From an uncultured Pelagibacteraceae bacterium (GTDB lineage Bacteria > Pseudomonadota > Alphaproteobacteria > Pelagibacterales > Pelagibacteraceae), in assembly GCA_902622245.1 (NCBI GenBank), contig CACNPC010000005.1:1-64000 (forward strand): DNA of 64,000 nucleotides, in the 5' to 3' direction. The notes beneath the pieces are model-generated. The model ran no database searches. It worked only from the letters and a program-made list of their open reading frames with translations, and was not told the DNA's origin. Of the stretch, positions 17,256 through 27,691 are shown piece by piece. The position numbers and the translations under genes are program-made. Each line of letters opens with the position of its first letter. The stretch's first letter is position 1.

Positions 17256-17261
17256 CTCCTT
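17256..17261 (-). promoter_or_regulatory. Strong Shine-Dalgarno site of the porin gene
   Basis: On the minus strand this reads AAGGAG, 8 bases before the ATG at 17247. It decides the porin start against the longer in-frame alternative at 17313. The untranslated region extends back into the 202-base porin/DUF3576 gap, where I see no other clear element beyond A/T-rich promoter-like sequence. Confidence 0.85.
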
Positions 17262-17449
17262 CGTATTTTAATATTAATATTAAACATTGCGGTTTTATCA
17301 AAAAAGCATGCAATTTCTGGATTATTGAATGTTTATCGGTAATTTTATTAAAAAGTGTTGCAAATATACATCATAAAAACATCAATAAAACTGCAACTTT
17401 TTGATTAATTTTATACTATATATAAAAATACGAGTTAAAAATAAAACAT

Positions 17450-18004
17450 ATGCCTATTCAAAACTTTATTAGAACAAGTTTATTATTTATTGCGAGTTTT
17501 TTGATTCTATCTAGTTGTGGCAGTCCTGGAGATGCAAGAAAAATCCCACCAAATGCAGATGATAGAGTTAGAAAAAACATTGAAGAGGGAAGAGGATTTA
17601 GACTTGGTAATTTTGGTGGACCAAAGTCAGGAGAATTTGATTTTGCAAGTTCGAATGAATTATGGAGAGCGTCTTTAGACACTTTAGATTTTATGCCGCT
17701 TGCATTAGCAAACTATAGTGGTGGGATAATAGTAACTGATTGGTACAGCGATGAAAACGCAACAAATGAATCTATCAAAATCTCAATTAGGTTTTTAAGC
17801 AATGATATAAGATCAGACGCTATTGCAATAAAAGTATTTTATAAAGAATGTTCTTTGCAAACAAATTGTAAAGTAGTAGATCGAACAAATGAATTATCAG
17901 CAGAGTTAACAAAACAAATCTTAACAAAAGCCGCAGTGTACGAAAAAGAAAATAAAAATAAAACTAAGAAAAGAAAATACATAAATAAGAAACTCGGAGA
18001 CTAA
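17450..18004 (+). CDS. DUF3576-family lipoprotein
   Basis: A 184-aa predicted lipoprotein with Cys23 in L-S-S-C. It carries the block [32 protein letters not shown] characteristic of the alphaproteobacterial DUF3576 family, then [14 protein letters not shown]. The function of the family is not established. It lies 16 bases before leuS and upstream of lptE-holA, an arrangement common in alphaproteobacteria. An envelope role linked to LPS assembly is possible but unproven. The C-terminus is lysine-rich. Confidence 0.85.
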   Translation: MPIQNFIRTSLLFIASFLILSSCGSPGDARKIPPNADDRVRKNIEEGRGFRLGNFGGPKSGEFDFASSNELWRASLDTLDFMPLALANYSGGIIVTDWYSDENATNESIKISIRFLSNDIRSDAIAIKVFYKECSLQTNCKVVDRTNELSAELTKQILTKAAVYEKENKNKTKKRKYINKKLGD

Positions 18005-18020
18005 TCAAAAATTCGTAGCT

Positions 18021-20564
18021 GTGGAAAGATATAATTTCAAAGAAGTAGAGGAAAAATGGCAAAAATCTTGGCATGAAAATAATCTTTTCTCTACTAAAAT
18101 AGATAAAAACAAAGAAAAATTTTATTGTCTGGAAATGTTTCCTTATCCCTCAGGAAAAATTCACATGGGACATGTAAGAAATTATACAATTGGCGATGTT
18201 TTATCTAGATATAAATTTTTAAAAGGTTTTAACGTTTTACACCCAATGGGCTGGGATGCTTTTGGAATGCCGGCAGAGAATGCAGCAAGAGATAACAACC
18301 TTGACCCAAAAAAATGGACTAATTCGAATATCAGCACCATGAAAAATCAATTAAAGAAACTTGGACTGTCAATAGACTGGGATAGAGAAATTTCTACTTG
18401 TTCAGAAGATTACTATAAGCATCAGCAAATATTTTTTCTTGAACTTTTAGAAAAAAAGCTTGTCTATAGAAAAGAGAATTATGTTAATTGGGATCCTGTA
18501 GATGAAACAGTTCTTGCAAACGAACAGGTGATAGACGGCAAAGGATGGAGATCAGGAGCAATTGTTGAAAGAAAAAAATTAAGTCAGTGGTTTTTTAATA
18601 TTTCAAAATTTTCACAAGATCTTTTAGATGGCTTAGAAAGTTTAGATACATGGCCTAACAAAGTCAAAACAATGCAAAAAAATTGGATTGGAAAGTCATT
18701 TGGATGCGAAATAGAATTTGAAATTGAGGGAAATCTTCCGGTAAAAAAAATTAAATGTTTTACAACTAGGCCCGATACGCTTTTTGGATTTTCTTTTTTA
18801 GCACTTTCTGCAGATCATGAAATATCAAATTATTTTAAAGATGATAAAGGTTTTTTAAGTTTTAAAGAGGAGTGTTCAAAAACTGGTACGACAGAAGAAG
18901 CATTAGCAGTTGGAGATAAAATAGGTTTTAAAACAGGTCTAGTTGCAAAAAATCCTTTAAAACCTGATGAAAAAGTGCCTGTTTTCTTTGCAAATTTTGT
19001 ATTAATGGATTACGGATTTGGAGCAGTCTTTGGTTGTCCAGCACATGATCAGCGAGATTTTGATTTTGCAAAGAAATATAATTTAAATATTAAGACCGTT
19101 GTAAAACCTTTTGATAAGAATGATACGTATAAAGTTGAGGGTGAAGCATATGCTGGTCCTGGTGTATTGATAAATTCAGATTATTTAAATGGTCTAGAAG
19201 CACCTAAAAATTCTGTAATTGAGACAATTAAAATATTAGAAAAAAAAAAATTAGGAAGTAAAAAAATTAATTACAGGCTTAAAGATTGGGGAGTTTCAAG
19301 ACAAAGATATTGGGGATGTCCAATACCTATAATGTATGACGAAAATGGAAAAGCTCATCCTGTACCTAAATCTTTACTACCTGTTAAATTGCCAGAAAAT
19401 ATAAACTTAAAAGTTAAAGGTAACCCACTAGATAGCCAAACAAGTTGGAAAGAAATTAATGTTGATGGAAAAAAATATACCCGTGAAACAGATACTCTTG
19501 ATACATTTGTTTGCTCATCTTGGTATTATTTGAGATTTTGTTCTCCTAAAGAAGATGGATATGGATTTAAAAAAGAGGACATTGATTACTGGATGCCTGT
19601 AGACCAATATATTGGTGGTGTTGAACATGCTATTTTGCATCTATTATATTCAAGATTTTTTATGAGAGCTATAGAACATAAAAATGAAAATTTTAATATA
19701 ACAGAACCTTTTCAAAGTTTGTTTACACAAGGAATGGTATGCCACGAAACATACAAAGATAAAAATGATAATTGGCTTAGTCCTGATGAGGTTGAAAAGA
19801 TAAATAACAAGTATGTAATAAAGGGAAGAAAAAACGAACTAGCGAAAGTAGGACCATCAGAGTCGATGTCAAAATCAAAAAAGAATGTTATAGACCCTGA
19901 ATATATAATTAAAAATTATGGTGCAGATTCTGTAAGATTATTTATCTTATCTGACAGTCCTCCAGAAAAAGATGTTCAGTGGTCTGAGCAAGGAATGACA
20001 TCATCATATAAATTTATTCAAAAATTATGGACATTACATAATGAAATAAAGTCTAAAATAGATAAAGAAGAAAAAAATTACTTTGATGATAAAATAGAAA
20101 AGTTTACTAATCAAACAATTTCAAAAATAACTAATAATTTAGAAAAATTTAATTATAACGTTATAATTGCTAACATGTATGAAACCTACAATTTTTTAGC
20201 AAACCATATTAAAAGTAATAAAGATTTAAAAAATTTAGAAAATAATTACAAAAAAATTTTAATTTGTTTTTCTCCAGTTATTCCTCACTTCTCAAGCGAG
20301 TGTCTTGACCAAATGGGAGAGGCAGGAATGTATTCATGGCCAGAGCACGACAAAAGTCTACTAGTAGAGGATCAAATTAAAATAGTAATACAAATAAATG
20401 GAAAAAAAAGAGCGCTGATTAGTACTAAAAAGGGTGTGGAAGAAAAAGAGTTTTTGGAAATTGTTAAAAAAGATAAGTCTGTGAAAAAGTATTTAATTAA
20501 TAGTAAAATAAAAAAAATTATTTTTGTAAAAGATAGATTAATGAATGTTTTAATGGAAAATTAA
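18021..20564 (+). CDS. leuS: Leucyl-tRNA synthetase
   Basis: Charges tRNA-Leu. It is 847 aa, class Ia. The HIGH motif is HMGH at 48-51 in [18 protein letters not shown]. An editing (CP1) domain occupies the middle, with [12 protein letters not shown] and the aspartate-containing region near [13 protein letters not shown]. The second signature reads S-M-S-K-S at 615-619 instead of K-M-S-K-S; the flanking [10 protein letters not shown] is normal. The start is GTG at 18021, with no better upstream alternative. Directly followed by lptE with no gap, and by holA. Confidence 0.97.
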   Translation: MERYNFKEVEEKWQKSWHENNLFSTKIDKNKEKFYCLEMFPYPSGKIHMGHVRNYTIGDVLSRYKFLKGFNVLHPMGWDAFGMPAENAARDNNLDPKKWTNSNISTMKNQLKKLGLSIDWDREISTCSEDYYKHQQIFFLELLEKKLVYRKENYVNWDPVDETVLANEQVIDGKGWRSGAIVERKKLSQWFFNISKFSQDLLDGLESLDTWPNKVKTMQKNWIGKSFGCEIEFEIEGNLPVKKIKCFTTRPDTLFGFSFLALSADHEISNYFKDDKGFLSFKEECSKTGTTEEALAVGDKIGFKTGLVAKNPLKPDEKVPVFFANFVLMDYGFGAVFGCPAHDQRDFDFAKKYNLNIKTVVKPFDKNDTYKVEGEAYAGPGVLINSDYLNGLEAPKNSVIETIKILEKKKLGSKKINYRLKDWGVSRQRYWGCPIPIMYDENGKAHPVPKSLLPVKLPENINLKVKGNPLDSQTSWKEINVDGKKYTRETDTLDTFVCSSWYYLRFCSPKEDGYGFKKEDIDYWMPVDQYIGGVEHAILHLLYSRFFMRAIEHKNENFNITEPFQSLFTQGMVCHETYKDKNDNWLSPDEVEKINNKYVIKGRKNELAKVGPSESMSKSKKNVIDPEYIIKNYGADSVRLFILSDSPPEKDVQWSEQGMTSSYKFIQKLWTLHNEIKSKIDKEEKNYFDDKIEKFTNQTISKITNNLEKFNYNVIIANMYETYNFLANHIKSNKDLKNLENNYKKILICFSPVIPHFSSECLDQMGEAGMYSWPEHDKSLLVEDQIKIVIQINGKKRALISTKKGVEEKEFLEIVKKDKSVKKYLINSKIKKIIFVKDRLMNVLMEN

Positions 20565-21014
20565 ATGAAAAAACTTTTTATATTGCCTATATTTTTAATC
20601 ATATTTTATAGTTGTTCATATGAACCTATTCTACTAAATAAAAAGAACGATTTTCAATTTGTCAATATATCAATTAGCGGAGATAACAATATTAATGAAA
20701 TAATAAAAAATGAATTATTAAGAAACAATGGGCCTAAAAAATATAATATAAATCTAGAAACAATTAAAAAAAAACAAATTGTTTCATCAAATGAAAAAGG
20801 TGATCCAGTAGTTTTTAAATTAAATATTGATACATTATTTGTTTTAATTGAGGAAAATGAAATTGTATTAAAAAATACTATTAATAAACAAGCTTCGTAC
20901 AACAATATAAGTGATAAATTTGAATTATCCCAGTATGAAGAAAGTATTATTAAGAATTTAGCTGGCAATATCTCAAACGAAATTTTGATGTCTATAACAA
21001 ATTTAAGTAAATGA
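20565..21014 (+). CDS. lptE: LPS-assembly lipoprotein LptE (LptE/RlpB family)
   Basis: A 149-aa lipoprotein with Cys17 after F-Y-S, followed by SYEPILLNKK. LptE plugs and assembles the LptD barrel that inserts lipopolysaccharide into the outer leaflet. Sequence similarity in this family is low. The call rests on size, the lipobox, the NISISGDNNINEIIKNELLR segment resembling the first strand-helix of LptE, and position between leuS and holA, where lptE sits in most proteobacteria. It overlaps holA by four bases (ATGA), so translation is coupled. Confidence 0.82.
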   Translation: MKKLFILPIFLIIFYSCSYEPILLNKKNDFQFVNISISGDNNINEIIKNELLRNNGPKKYNINLETIKKKQIVSSNEKGDPVVFKLNIDTLFVLIEENEIVLKNTINKQASYNNISDKFELSQYEESIIKNLAGNISNEILMSITNLSK

Positions 21015-21988
21015 TTATAAAAGTCTTTGAATTTAACAAATTAAAGACATCAAATTATAACTTTTATCTGTTTTATGGAAAAAATGAAGGTTTACAAAAT
21101 GAGATAATCAAAAAATATTTTGTAGATAAATTTGAGGGTCAAGTCGATAAATATGATGAAAATGAATTCATAAGTAACAGTGAAACAATCTTCAGTGAAC
21201 TACTTAATAAATCTCTTTTTGAAAATGAAAAAATTTTAATTATTTCAAGAGTTAGTGAAAAAATTTTAAAATATATCGAGGAATTATCTGAAAAAAATTT
21301 AAATGATTTGAAGATAATTTTAAAAAGTGCTCCACTTGAGAAACGTTCAAAATTAAGAAATTACTATGAAAAAAATAAAACACATATAATAATCCCTACC
21401 TATGAAGATAATGAAAAAAGCTTATCAGCTTTAGCTATTAGTTTTCTAAATGAAAACAAAATAAAAATCTCAAGAGAAACACTAAATTTGCTGATAAACC
21501 GTGCTAGTGGAGAAAGACAAAATTTACAATCAGAATTAGATAAAATTTTAAATTACTCACAAACAAATACAACCATCAGCTTTGATGTGATTAATAAACT
21601 TAGTAACTTGTCGGAAAATTATGAGGTAAATGAGTTGGCTAATAATTATCTTGCCAAAAACACAAAAAATGTATCTAAAATTTTAAATGAAAATAATTAC
21701 TCAAATGAAGATTGTATTTTAATATTAAGAACTTTGCTTAACAAATCAAAAAAATTATTAGAAATTATTAAAAAAAATGAGCAACTTAAAAATATAGATC
21801 AAGTATTATCTTCAACAAAACCACCAATATTCTGGAAAGATAAAGAAAACATTAAAATTCAAGCAAAATCATGGAAATTAAAGGATTTAAAAAACAAAAT
21901 TTATGAAATGAATAATGTTGAAACTCTTATTAAAAGCAATTCAAAAAATTCACTTAATATAATTTCAGACTTTATAGTAAATTATTAG
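21011..21988 (+). CDS. holA: DNA polymerase III delta subunit
   Basis: Clamp-loader delta subunit that opens the sliding clamp. It is 325 aa with a FYLFYGKNEGLQNEII opening near residues 16-31, typical of HolA. A SLFENEKILIISRV block follows, then ASGERQNLQSELDKI (the delta domain II helix), and a C-terminal region reading PPIFWKDKENIKIQAKSW. It sits at the end of leuS-lptE-holA and overlaps lptE at ATGA. The stop shares TTAG with the convergent parB stop. Confidence 0.94.
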   Translation: MIIKVFEFNKLKTSNYNFYLFYGKNEGLQNEIIKKYFVDKFEGQVDKYDENEFISNSETIFSELLNKSLFENEKILIISRVSEKILKYIEELSEKNLNDLKIILKSAPLEKRSKLRNYYEKNKTHIIIPTYEDNEKSLSALAISFLNENKIKISRETLNLLINRASGERQNLQSELDKILNYSQTNTTISFDVINKLSNLSENYEVNELANNYLAKNTKNVSKILNENNYSNEDCILILRTLLNKSKKLLEIIKKNEQLKNIDQVLSSTKPPIFWKDKENIKIQAKSWKLKDLKNKIYEMNNVETLIKSNSKNSLNIISDFIVNY

Positions 21989-22836
21989 TAATTGATTTTT
22001 ATTATATTTATAAGTCTATCTAGTTGATCGAAACCTTTATACTCAATTGTTAATGTTCCTGAATTATCTTTTTTATTATTCAGAACTACTCTCATGCCAA
22101 TTTTATCTGCTAATTCATTTTCAGTTGATATAATATTTGTATCTTTTGCTTTGAATATTTTTTTTGAGCCACTCTTTAAAATTCTCACTAAACTCTCTGT
22201 TTGCCTAACTGACAAATTTTTCTTAACAATTTTATCAGCTAATAGTAAAGCATTATCAAGACCAATTAAAATTTTCGCATGACCTTGGGAGATTTTATCA
22301 TTTCTTATCATTTGAATTAATTTTTCAGGTAAAGTTAAAAGTCTCAAACAATTTGAAATATGTGATCTACTTTTTCCAATAAATTGAGATACTTTTTCTT
22401 GATCATACTGAAAGTTTTCAATTAGATTTTTATAACTTTCGGCTTCCTCTATAGGATTTAAATCTCTTCTTTGTACATTTTCTATTATAGCTAACTCTAA
22501 TGATTTAAGATTATCGGCCTCGATAATTATAACTGGTACCTCGTGAAGACCTGCTGATTGAGCAGCTTGCCATCGTCTCTCACCGGCGATTAATTCAAAT
22601 TTATCGTCTTGATCATCAGATTTTCTTACGATTAAAGGTTGAATTATTCCTCTTGCTTTAATTGAGTTTGTTAATTCATCTAGAGCATCTTTTTCAAATA
22701 ATTTTCTAGGTTGATTTTTATTTGGTATTATTGAGCTTATTGAAATATTGTTATTTGATGTTTTTATATCACTATCTCCGATTAAGGATGATAGTCCCCT
22801 TCCAAGACCTTTCTTATTTTTAAAAGGATTAATCAT
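21985..22836 (-). CDS. parB: Chromosome-partitioning protein ParB
   Basis: CTPase/DNA clamp that loads at parS and spreads along the origin region to drive segregation. It is 283 aa. The N-terminal GLGRGLSSLIGD motif is the ParA-stimulating peptide. NKNQPRKLF and the CTP-binding ELIAGERRWQAAQ follow near 80-92, then NVQRRDLNPIEEA and a helix-turn-helix (VSQFIGKSRSHISNCLRLL). The C-terminal dimer domain is last. It overlaps parA by four bases and belongs to parB-parA-rsmG-mnmG; a perfect parS lies about 1.5 kb upstream of its start, inside rsmG. Confidence 0.97.
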   Translation of the reverse strand: MINPFKNKKGLGRGLSSLIGDSDIKTSNNNISISSIIPNKNQPRKLFEKDALDELTNSIKARGIIQPLIVRKSDDQDDKFELIAGERRWQAAQSAGLHEVPVIIIEADNLKSLELAIIENVQRRDLNPIEEAESYKNLIENFQYDQEKVSQFIGKSRSHISNCLRLLTLPEKLIQMIRNDKISQGHAKILIGLDNALLLADKIVKKNLSVRQTESLVRILKSGSKKIFKAKDTNIISTENELADKIGMRVVLNNKKDNSGTLTIEYKGFDQLDRLINIIKINY

Positions 22837-23633
22837 GCTGCACTCTCCACTTGTTTATCTTGTTCTAAAAATTCTTCAGTGAACTTAAAATATGCTTTGC
22901 TTCCTGGACAAATTTTATCGTAAAGAAGAACAGGTATACCATGAGATGGCGCCTCAGATAATCTAACATTTCTTGGAACTGACGTTGTGTAAACCTTTTC
23001 CTTAAAATAGTTTCTTGCCTCAGTCTCAACTTGTCCTGAAAGTTTATTTCTTTTATCAAACATGGTTAGAAGTATGCCTCTTATCTCGAGAGATGGATTT
23101 AAATTAGATTTTATTCTTTCAATGGTTTTCATTAATTGTGTTAATCCTTCCAATGCAAAGAATTCTGTCTGAAGTGGTACAACTAAAGCATCGGAGGCTA
23201 CTAATGCCATAATTGTGAGTAAACTTAATGATGGTGGGCAGTCAATGAGTATATAATCATACGATGCTCTAGAATCATTTAAAATAGCACCTAATTCATC
23301 TTTTAATTTAAAGGCTCTACGACTATCACCTGCCGTTTCAACCTCAAGACCCGATAAATCAACGTTAGAAGTGATTAAATTTAGATTTGTAAATCTTGTT
23401 TTTTGTATGACATCTGAAATTCTTTTATTTCCATTGAGGACGCTGTAAATTGTTGTCTCTGAATTTGCTGTGTTAGATAATCCAAGACCAGTTGTGGCAT
23501 TACCTTGAGGGTCTAGATCAATTACCAGAATTTTTTTTCCTTTCATTGACAATCCAGCTGCCAAATTAATAACAGTTGTTGTCTTACCAACGCCTCCCTT
23601 CTGATTAATTACTGAAATAATTTTTTTATCCAT
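22833..23633 (-). CDS. parA: Chromosome-partitioning ATPase ParA (Soj)
   Basis: Deviant Walker-type ATPase that moves ParB-parS complexes. It is 266 aa. The deviant P-loop KGGVGKTTT is at 12-20, followed by the switch region DLDPQGNATTGLG near 40-52 and the Walker B-like YILIDCPPSLSLLT near 125-138. No N-terminal DNA-binding extension is present, so it is a chromosomal Soj type rather than a plasmid type. The order parB-parA-rsmG-mnmG-mnmE on the minus strand is the classic bacterial origin-proximal cluster. Confidence 0.98.
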   Translation of the reverse strand: MDKKIISVINQKGGVGKTTTVINLAAGLSMKGKKILVIDLDPQGNATTGLGLSNTANSETTIYSVLNGNKRISDVIQKTRFTNLNLITSNVDLSGLEVETAGDSRRAFKLKDELGAILNDSRASYDYILIDCPPSLSLLTIMALVASDALVVPLQTEFFALEGLTQLMKTIERIKSNLNPSLEIRGILLTMFDKRNKLSGQVETEARNYFKEKVYTTSVPRNVRLSEAPSHGIPVLLYDKICPGSKAYFKFTEEFLEQDKQVESAA

Positions 23634-23713
23634 GTTTTCAATTAAATTTGTATTTGTAATATTTTATCATCTCTCTCTTATTAATATTTTTTTTGCAATT
23701 ATCATATTACTAA

Positions 23714-24373
23714 TTAAAATTTATTTTCTGGTTGCTCTTTCTTTCTCAAATTTGAAATTTTCACAATCATCGACTCATGATTTGTTAAACTTTTTTTTTC
23801 CTCGTAGTCAAATTTCCATATTTTGAGCGCATCATTTATAATTTTTTTTCCACTCTTTCCTAAAAATAGAATAATGTATTTAAAATTTTCAAAATTTGTT
23901 TGTGCTATCTGAAAAATTATTGGTAAAGGTTTAAATGCTCTCGAAATTATCACATCAGTTTTTAAATTCTTTTCATCAAAAATATTTTTTTTATGTATTT
24001 CTGAATTTAAATTGAATTTTTTTGACATCTCGTTAATGAAATTGCTCTTGTGATAGCTTCTTTCATAAAAAATAACCTTAAATAGTGGATTTTTTGATTT
24101 CATTAAAATTCCTAAAACTATACCAGGCAGTCCAGCGCCTGATCCGAGGTCTGTACATATTTTTATATCTTTTTTATCAATAAAATCAATGGTTTGTGCA
24201 CTATCTATAATATGCCTTTGTTTTATTGAGTTTTCTGTACTTTTTCCAATTAAATTTAGAGATTTGTTTCTAAAAATTATAGAATTTGTATAGGCTTCAA
24301 GCTCATCAAATGTTTCACGTGAAACATTTAATTTATTAGTTTTATTAATTTTTAAAAAATTCGAATCAATCAA
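23714..24373 (-). CDS. rsmG: 16S rRNA (guanine527-N7)-methyltransferase RsmG (GidB)
   Basis: Methylates G527 of 16S rRNA; loss gives low-level streptomycin resistance in other bacteria. It is 219 aa. The SAM-binding motif [16 protein letters not shown] lies near 77-92, with RHIIDSAQ before it and [11 protein letters not shown] in the second half. The N-terminal part of the coding region contains a perfect 16-bp parS site (24311-24326), so this gene also carries centromere DNA. It overlaps mnmG by four bases. Confidence 0.96.
   Translation of the reverse strand: MIDSNFLKINKTNKLNVSRETFDELEAYTNSIIFRNKSLNLIGKSTENSIKQRHIIDSAQTIDFIDKKDIKICTDLGSGAGLPGIVLGILMKSKNPLFKVIFYERSYHKSNFINEMSKKFNLNSEIHKKNIFDEKNLKTDVIISRAFKPLPIIFQIAQTNFENFKYIILFLGKSGKKIINDALKIWKFDYEEKKSLTNHESMIVKISNLRKKEQPENKF
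24311..24326. other. parS centromere site (perfect 16-bp palindrome)
   Basis: The sequence TGTTTCACGTGAAACA matches the bacterial chromosomal parS consensus at all 16 positions. It lies inside the 5' part of rsmG, about 1.5 kb from parB and about 8 kb from the candidate oriC. That spacing fits an origin-linked centromere. Confidence 0.95.
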
Positions 24374-26241
24374 GCTATATGCTTAATAGACTTTCTTTTG
24401 AGGTGAGACAACAAAATATATACTGCAGCCGGGGTCACTCCATCTATTCTTAAAGCTTGGCCCATTGTTTTTGGTCTTATCTTCTTAAACTTTGACTTAA
24501 CTTCATTAGATAAGCCAGAAAAACTGTCATAATCTATATCATCTGGTATTGAGAGATTTTCGTCTCTTTTAAAAGCTAGAATATCAGCTTTTTGCTTCTT
24601 CAAATATCCTTTATAATGTGAATTAATCTCTAATTGTTCATCAATTTCACGTGAAAAATACTGAATTTCTGGCCATATTTCCCTTATTTTTTGCATATTT
24701 ACTGATTTTTGGCCTAAAATTTGGTTAGCTGATCTACTAACACCATCTTTTGCGATATTAATTCCAAATTTTGATACTCTTGATGGGGTAATCTCTAATT
24801 TATCCATTTTTGATTGGACAATGGATAAATTCATAATTTTTTCTCTAAAAACTCTTTCTCTTTCTCTCTTTACAACTCCTATGTCTAATCCTTTTTGAGT
24901 TAATCTTGTGTCTGCATTATCTGATCTAAGTGAAAGTCTATACTCTGCTCTTGAAGTAAACATTCTATATGGTTCCGCTACACCTTTGGTTACAAGATCA
25001 TCAATCATGACACCTATATAAGCTTCAGATCTATCTAATATAAAAGGCTCTTGACCTTTTAAAGATAGTGCAGCATTAATACCGGCAATCAACCCTTGGG
25101 CAGCTGCTTCTTCATACCCAGTAGTTCCATTTATTTGACCAGCTAAAGAAAGGTTTTTTATTTTTTTTGTCTCTAAAGTTAAAAAAAGCTCTCTTGGATC
25201 CACAAAATCGTATTCAATAGCGTAACCTGGCCTTAAAATTTTTACATTTTCTAAACCATTGATTTTACTACATATTTCTTGCTGTATATCTGCTGGCAGA
25301 GAAGTAGATATCCCGTTTGGATAAATTGTATTATCATTTAGACCTTCTGGTTCTAAAAAAATTTGATGTCTTTGCTTATCTGAAAACTTCTTAATCTTAT
25401 CTTCAATAGATGGACAATATCTTGGACCCACGCCTTTTATACTACCAGAGTACATGGCGCTTCTATTCATATTTTTGGAAATAATTTTATGAACAGCTTC
25501 ATTAGTATATGTCATTCTACATGAAATTTGTTTGTTTAAATTTTTTTTAGTTAAGAATGAAAAAAAATAGGGTTCCTTGTCTGCATGTTGCTCTTCTAAA
25601 TTTTCAAAATTAATTGTGCGTGCATCAAGTCTAGGAGGAGTTCCTGTTTTTAACCTTCCTATTTTAAAATTATACTTTTCTAATTGTTCACTTAAACCAG
25701 TTGAAGGTTTTTCATTAAATCTTCCTGCCGGCGTTTTCTTTTCACCAATGTGTATCAAACCATTCAAAAATGTCCCTGTTGTTAAAATTATCTTTGATGA
25801 TTTAATTTCTTTTCCAGATTGGGTCTTAAATCCAATTATACAATTTTTTTTAAATATGAACTCAATTACAGGATCACTAAAAATGCTTAAATTACAGTAG
25901 TTTACAAGTTTTTCTTGCATAAATTTTTTATATAGAGATCTATCACTTTGAGTTCTGGGACCTCTTACTGCTGGTCCTCTACTTCTATTTAAGAGCCTAA
26001 ATTGTATACCCGATTTATCTGCAACTTCTCCCATAACGCCATCTAATGCATCTATTTCTCTAACTAAATGACCTTTCCCTAGACCACCTATTGCTGGATT
26101 GCATGACATTTCTCCAATAGAATCAAACTTGTGAGTGAATAATGCGGTGTTAACACCAAGTCTTGCCGATGCTGTTGCTGCTTCACAACCGGCATGACCT
26201 CCTCCTACCACAACTACATCAAATGATAATTCATTTTTCAT
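24370..26241 (-). CDS. mnmG: tRNA uridine-5-carboxymethylaminomethyl modification enzyme MnmG (GidA)
   Basis: With MnmE it adds the cmnm5/nm5 group to wobble U34 of tRNAs. It is 623 aa. The FAD-binding motif [12 protein letters not shown] is at 11-22. Other MnmG blocks are [39 protein letters not shown] and the [13 protein letters not shown] segment. The C-terminal MnmE-binding helices include [25 protein letters not shown]. The coding region holds a degenerate parS-like core at 24645-24656. It is followed by rsmG with a 4-base overlap; mnmE lies 76 bases upstream. Confidence 0.99.
   Translation of the reverse strand: MKNELSFDVVVVGGGHAGCEAATASARLGVNTALFTHKFDSIGEMSCNPAIGGLGKGHLVREIDALDGVMGEVADKSGIQFRLLNRSRGPAVRGPRTQSDRSLYKKFMQEKLVNYCNLSIFSDPVIEFIFKKNCIIGFKTQSGKEIKSSKIILTTGTFLNGLIHIGEKKTPAGRFNEKPSTGLSEQLEKYNFKIGRLKTGTPPRLDARTINFENLEEQHADKEPYFFSFLTKKNLNKQISCRMTYTNEAVHKIISKNMNRSAMYSGSIKGVGPRYCPSIEDKIKKFSDKQRHQIFLEPEGLNDNTIYPNGISTSLPADIQQEICSKINGLENVKILRPGYAIEYDFVDPRELFLTLETKKIKNLSLAGQINGTTGYEEAAAQGLIAGINAALSLKGQEPFILDRSEAYIGVMIDDLVTKGVAEPYRMFTSRAEYRLSLRSDNADTRLTQKGLDIGVVKRERERVFREKIMNLSIVQSKMDKLEITPSRVSKFGINIAKDGVSRSANQILGQKSVNMQKIREIWPEIQYFSREIDEQLEINSHYKGYLKKQKADILAFKRDENLSIPDDIDYDSFSGLSNEVKSKFKKIRPKTMGQALRIDGVTPAAVYILLSHLKRKSIKHIA
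24643..24658. other. Degenerate parS-like site
   Basis: The central 12 bases TTTCACGTGAAA (24645-24656) match the parS core, but both outer base pairs on each side differ (12 of 16 match). It lies in mnmG, about 330 bases from the perfect parS. It may be a weak second ParB site, a decayed one, or chance. Confidence 0.4.
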
Positions 26242-26317
26242 ATTTGTAATTTATTATTGATCTTAGAATTTACAAGAAAACACTTAAAATGGTCTAAAAA
26301 GGTAGTAATACCAATGA

Positions 26318-27649
26318 TTATTTGCCTATGCAAAAATCATTAAAAATTGATCCAAGTATCTCTTCTACATCAACTTTTCCAACGATTGTTCCTAGGTGTC
26401 TAGTAGCTAATCTTAAATCCTCTGCTGCCTTATCAAAATCTTCTACAGAATTTTTATTTTCAAAGCTTATCAAGTGTTCAACACAATTTTCAAGTTCCGC
26501 TCTATGTCGTTCTCTAGTTATGAAAATATCGCCTGATAAATTAAATTTATTTTTTAACTTTTTTTTAATAGCACTTACAAGTTCATCTAAATTTTTTTCT
26601 TCCTTAATTGAAATACATATTGGATTGTATTTTTTTAATTCTTTAGCAATCTGATCCAAACCTAGATCCATTTTATTAATAACTAAAATTGCTTTGTTAG
26701 ACAATATATCATCCAAAAAGTGAGTAAAATCAACAGTTTTAGGCTCTATTAGGATTATGCTCAAATCGGCTTTTTCTGCTCTATTTAAAGCCAACTTAAT
26801 ACCTTTTTTTTCAATTTCATCTTCAGATTCTCTTATTCCTGCAGTATCAGACAATACTATAGGATAGCCATCCAAATTTAAGTGTACTTCTATTACATCT
26901 CTTGTTGTTCCAGCAATTTCTGAAACGATTGCAACTTCTCTCCTTGATAAAAAATTTAATAAAGATGACTTCCCCACATTAGTAGGACCAACTATTGCAA
27001 TTTTAAAACCTTCTCTAATTATTTCACCAACTTTTTGATCATTTAATATTTTTTCTATTTCTTCTCTGATGAATTTTGTTTCTGAATGAATGTTATTTAA
27101 TACATCACCAGGTAAATCATCTTCAGGAAAATCTATTTTTGCTTCAACTTTTGATAAGATTTTTAAAAGTCTATCTCTTAATGAATTGAATTTGTTAGAA
27201 CTTTTCCCAAACATTATTTTTAAAGCTTGTTGTCTTTGGATTTCAGTTTCAGATGCTATTAAATCTGCGATGCTTTCAGCTTTTAATAAATTTATTTTTC
27301 CGTTTTGGAATGCAATTTTTGTAAATTCACCAGGATCAGCTAATCTACAACCATCAATTTTGGAAATTGATTTATGTATTGCGTCAATTACCGCTTTGCT
27401 GCCGTGTACATGTAATTCAGCCATATCTTCACCTGTATAGCTCTGAGGACCGGGAAACCATAACAAAATACCTTCATCAATTAGATCTTTAGTTTCAGGA
27501 TCTTTAAATTTTCTCAAAGATGCGAATTTAGGTTCGGGTAAAGGCAAAAAAGTTATATTTTTCAATACTTTTTTGGTTTCTGGGCCTGATACTCTTATAA
27601 CTGCAACACCGGCTAATCCAGGGCCCGAGGAAAGTGCATAGATAGTCAT
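26318..27649 (-). CDS. mnmE: tRNA modification GTPase MnmE (TrmE)
   Basis: GTPase partner of MnmG in wobble-U34 modification. It is 443 aa. The N-terminal folate-binding domain begins TIYALSSGPGLAGVAVIRVSGP. An embedded Ras-like G domain shows IVGPTNVGKSSLLN (P-loop near 220), a DTAG box in VLSDTAGIRESED and NKMD. The protein ends in the conserved F-C-I-G-K motif with its catalytic Cys. The helical domain links these. It is at the start of the mnmE-mnmG-rsmG-parA-parB block and divergent from a sulfotransferase gene 42 bases away. Confidence 0.98.
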   Translation of the reverse strand: MTIYALSSGPGLAGVAVIRVSGPETKKVLKNITFLPLPEPKFASLRKFKDPETKDLIDEGILLWFPGPQSYTGEDMAELHVHGSKAVIDAIHKSISKIDGCRLADPGEFTKIAFQNGKINLLKAESIADLIASETEIQRQQALKIMFGKSSNKFNSLRDRLLKILSKVEAKIDFPEDDLPGDVLNNIHSETKFIREEIEKILNDQKVGEIIREGFKIAIVGPTNVGKSSLLNFLSRREVAIVSEIAGTTRDVIEVHLNLDGYPIVLSDTAGIRESEDEIEKKGIKLALNRAEKADLSIILIEPKTVDFTHFLDDILSNKAILVINKMDLGLDQIAKELKKYNPICISIKEEKNLDELVSAIKKKLKNKFNLSGDIFITRERHRAELENCVEHLISFENKNSVEDFDKAAEDLRLATRHLGTIVGKVDVEEILGSIFNDFCIGK

Positions 27650-27691
27650 TTTATTATAGCTACAATATGAATTTAATATAAAAATATTTCA

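Noticed and set aside
17051..17404. 117-codon plus-strand frame opposite the porin
   Set aside because: The porin frame has a signal peptide, a strong ribosome-binding site and a C-terminal Phe. The antisense frames at 16310-17404 arise from its unusual codon use.
23634..23713. Gap between parA and rsmG examined for a small RNA or promoter
   Set aside because: A/T-rich only; no hairpin, no short conserved frame and no clear promoter boxes stand out.
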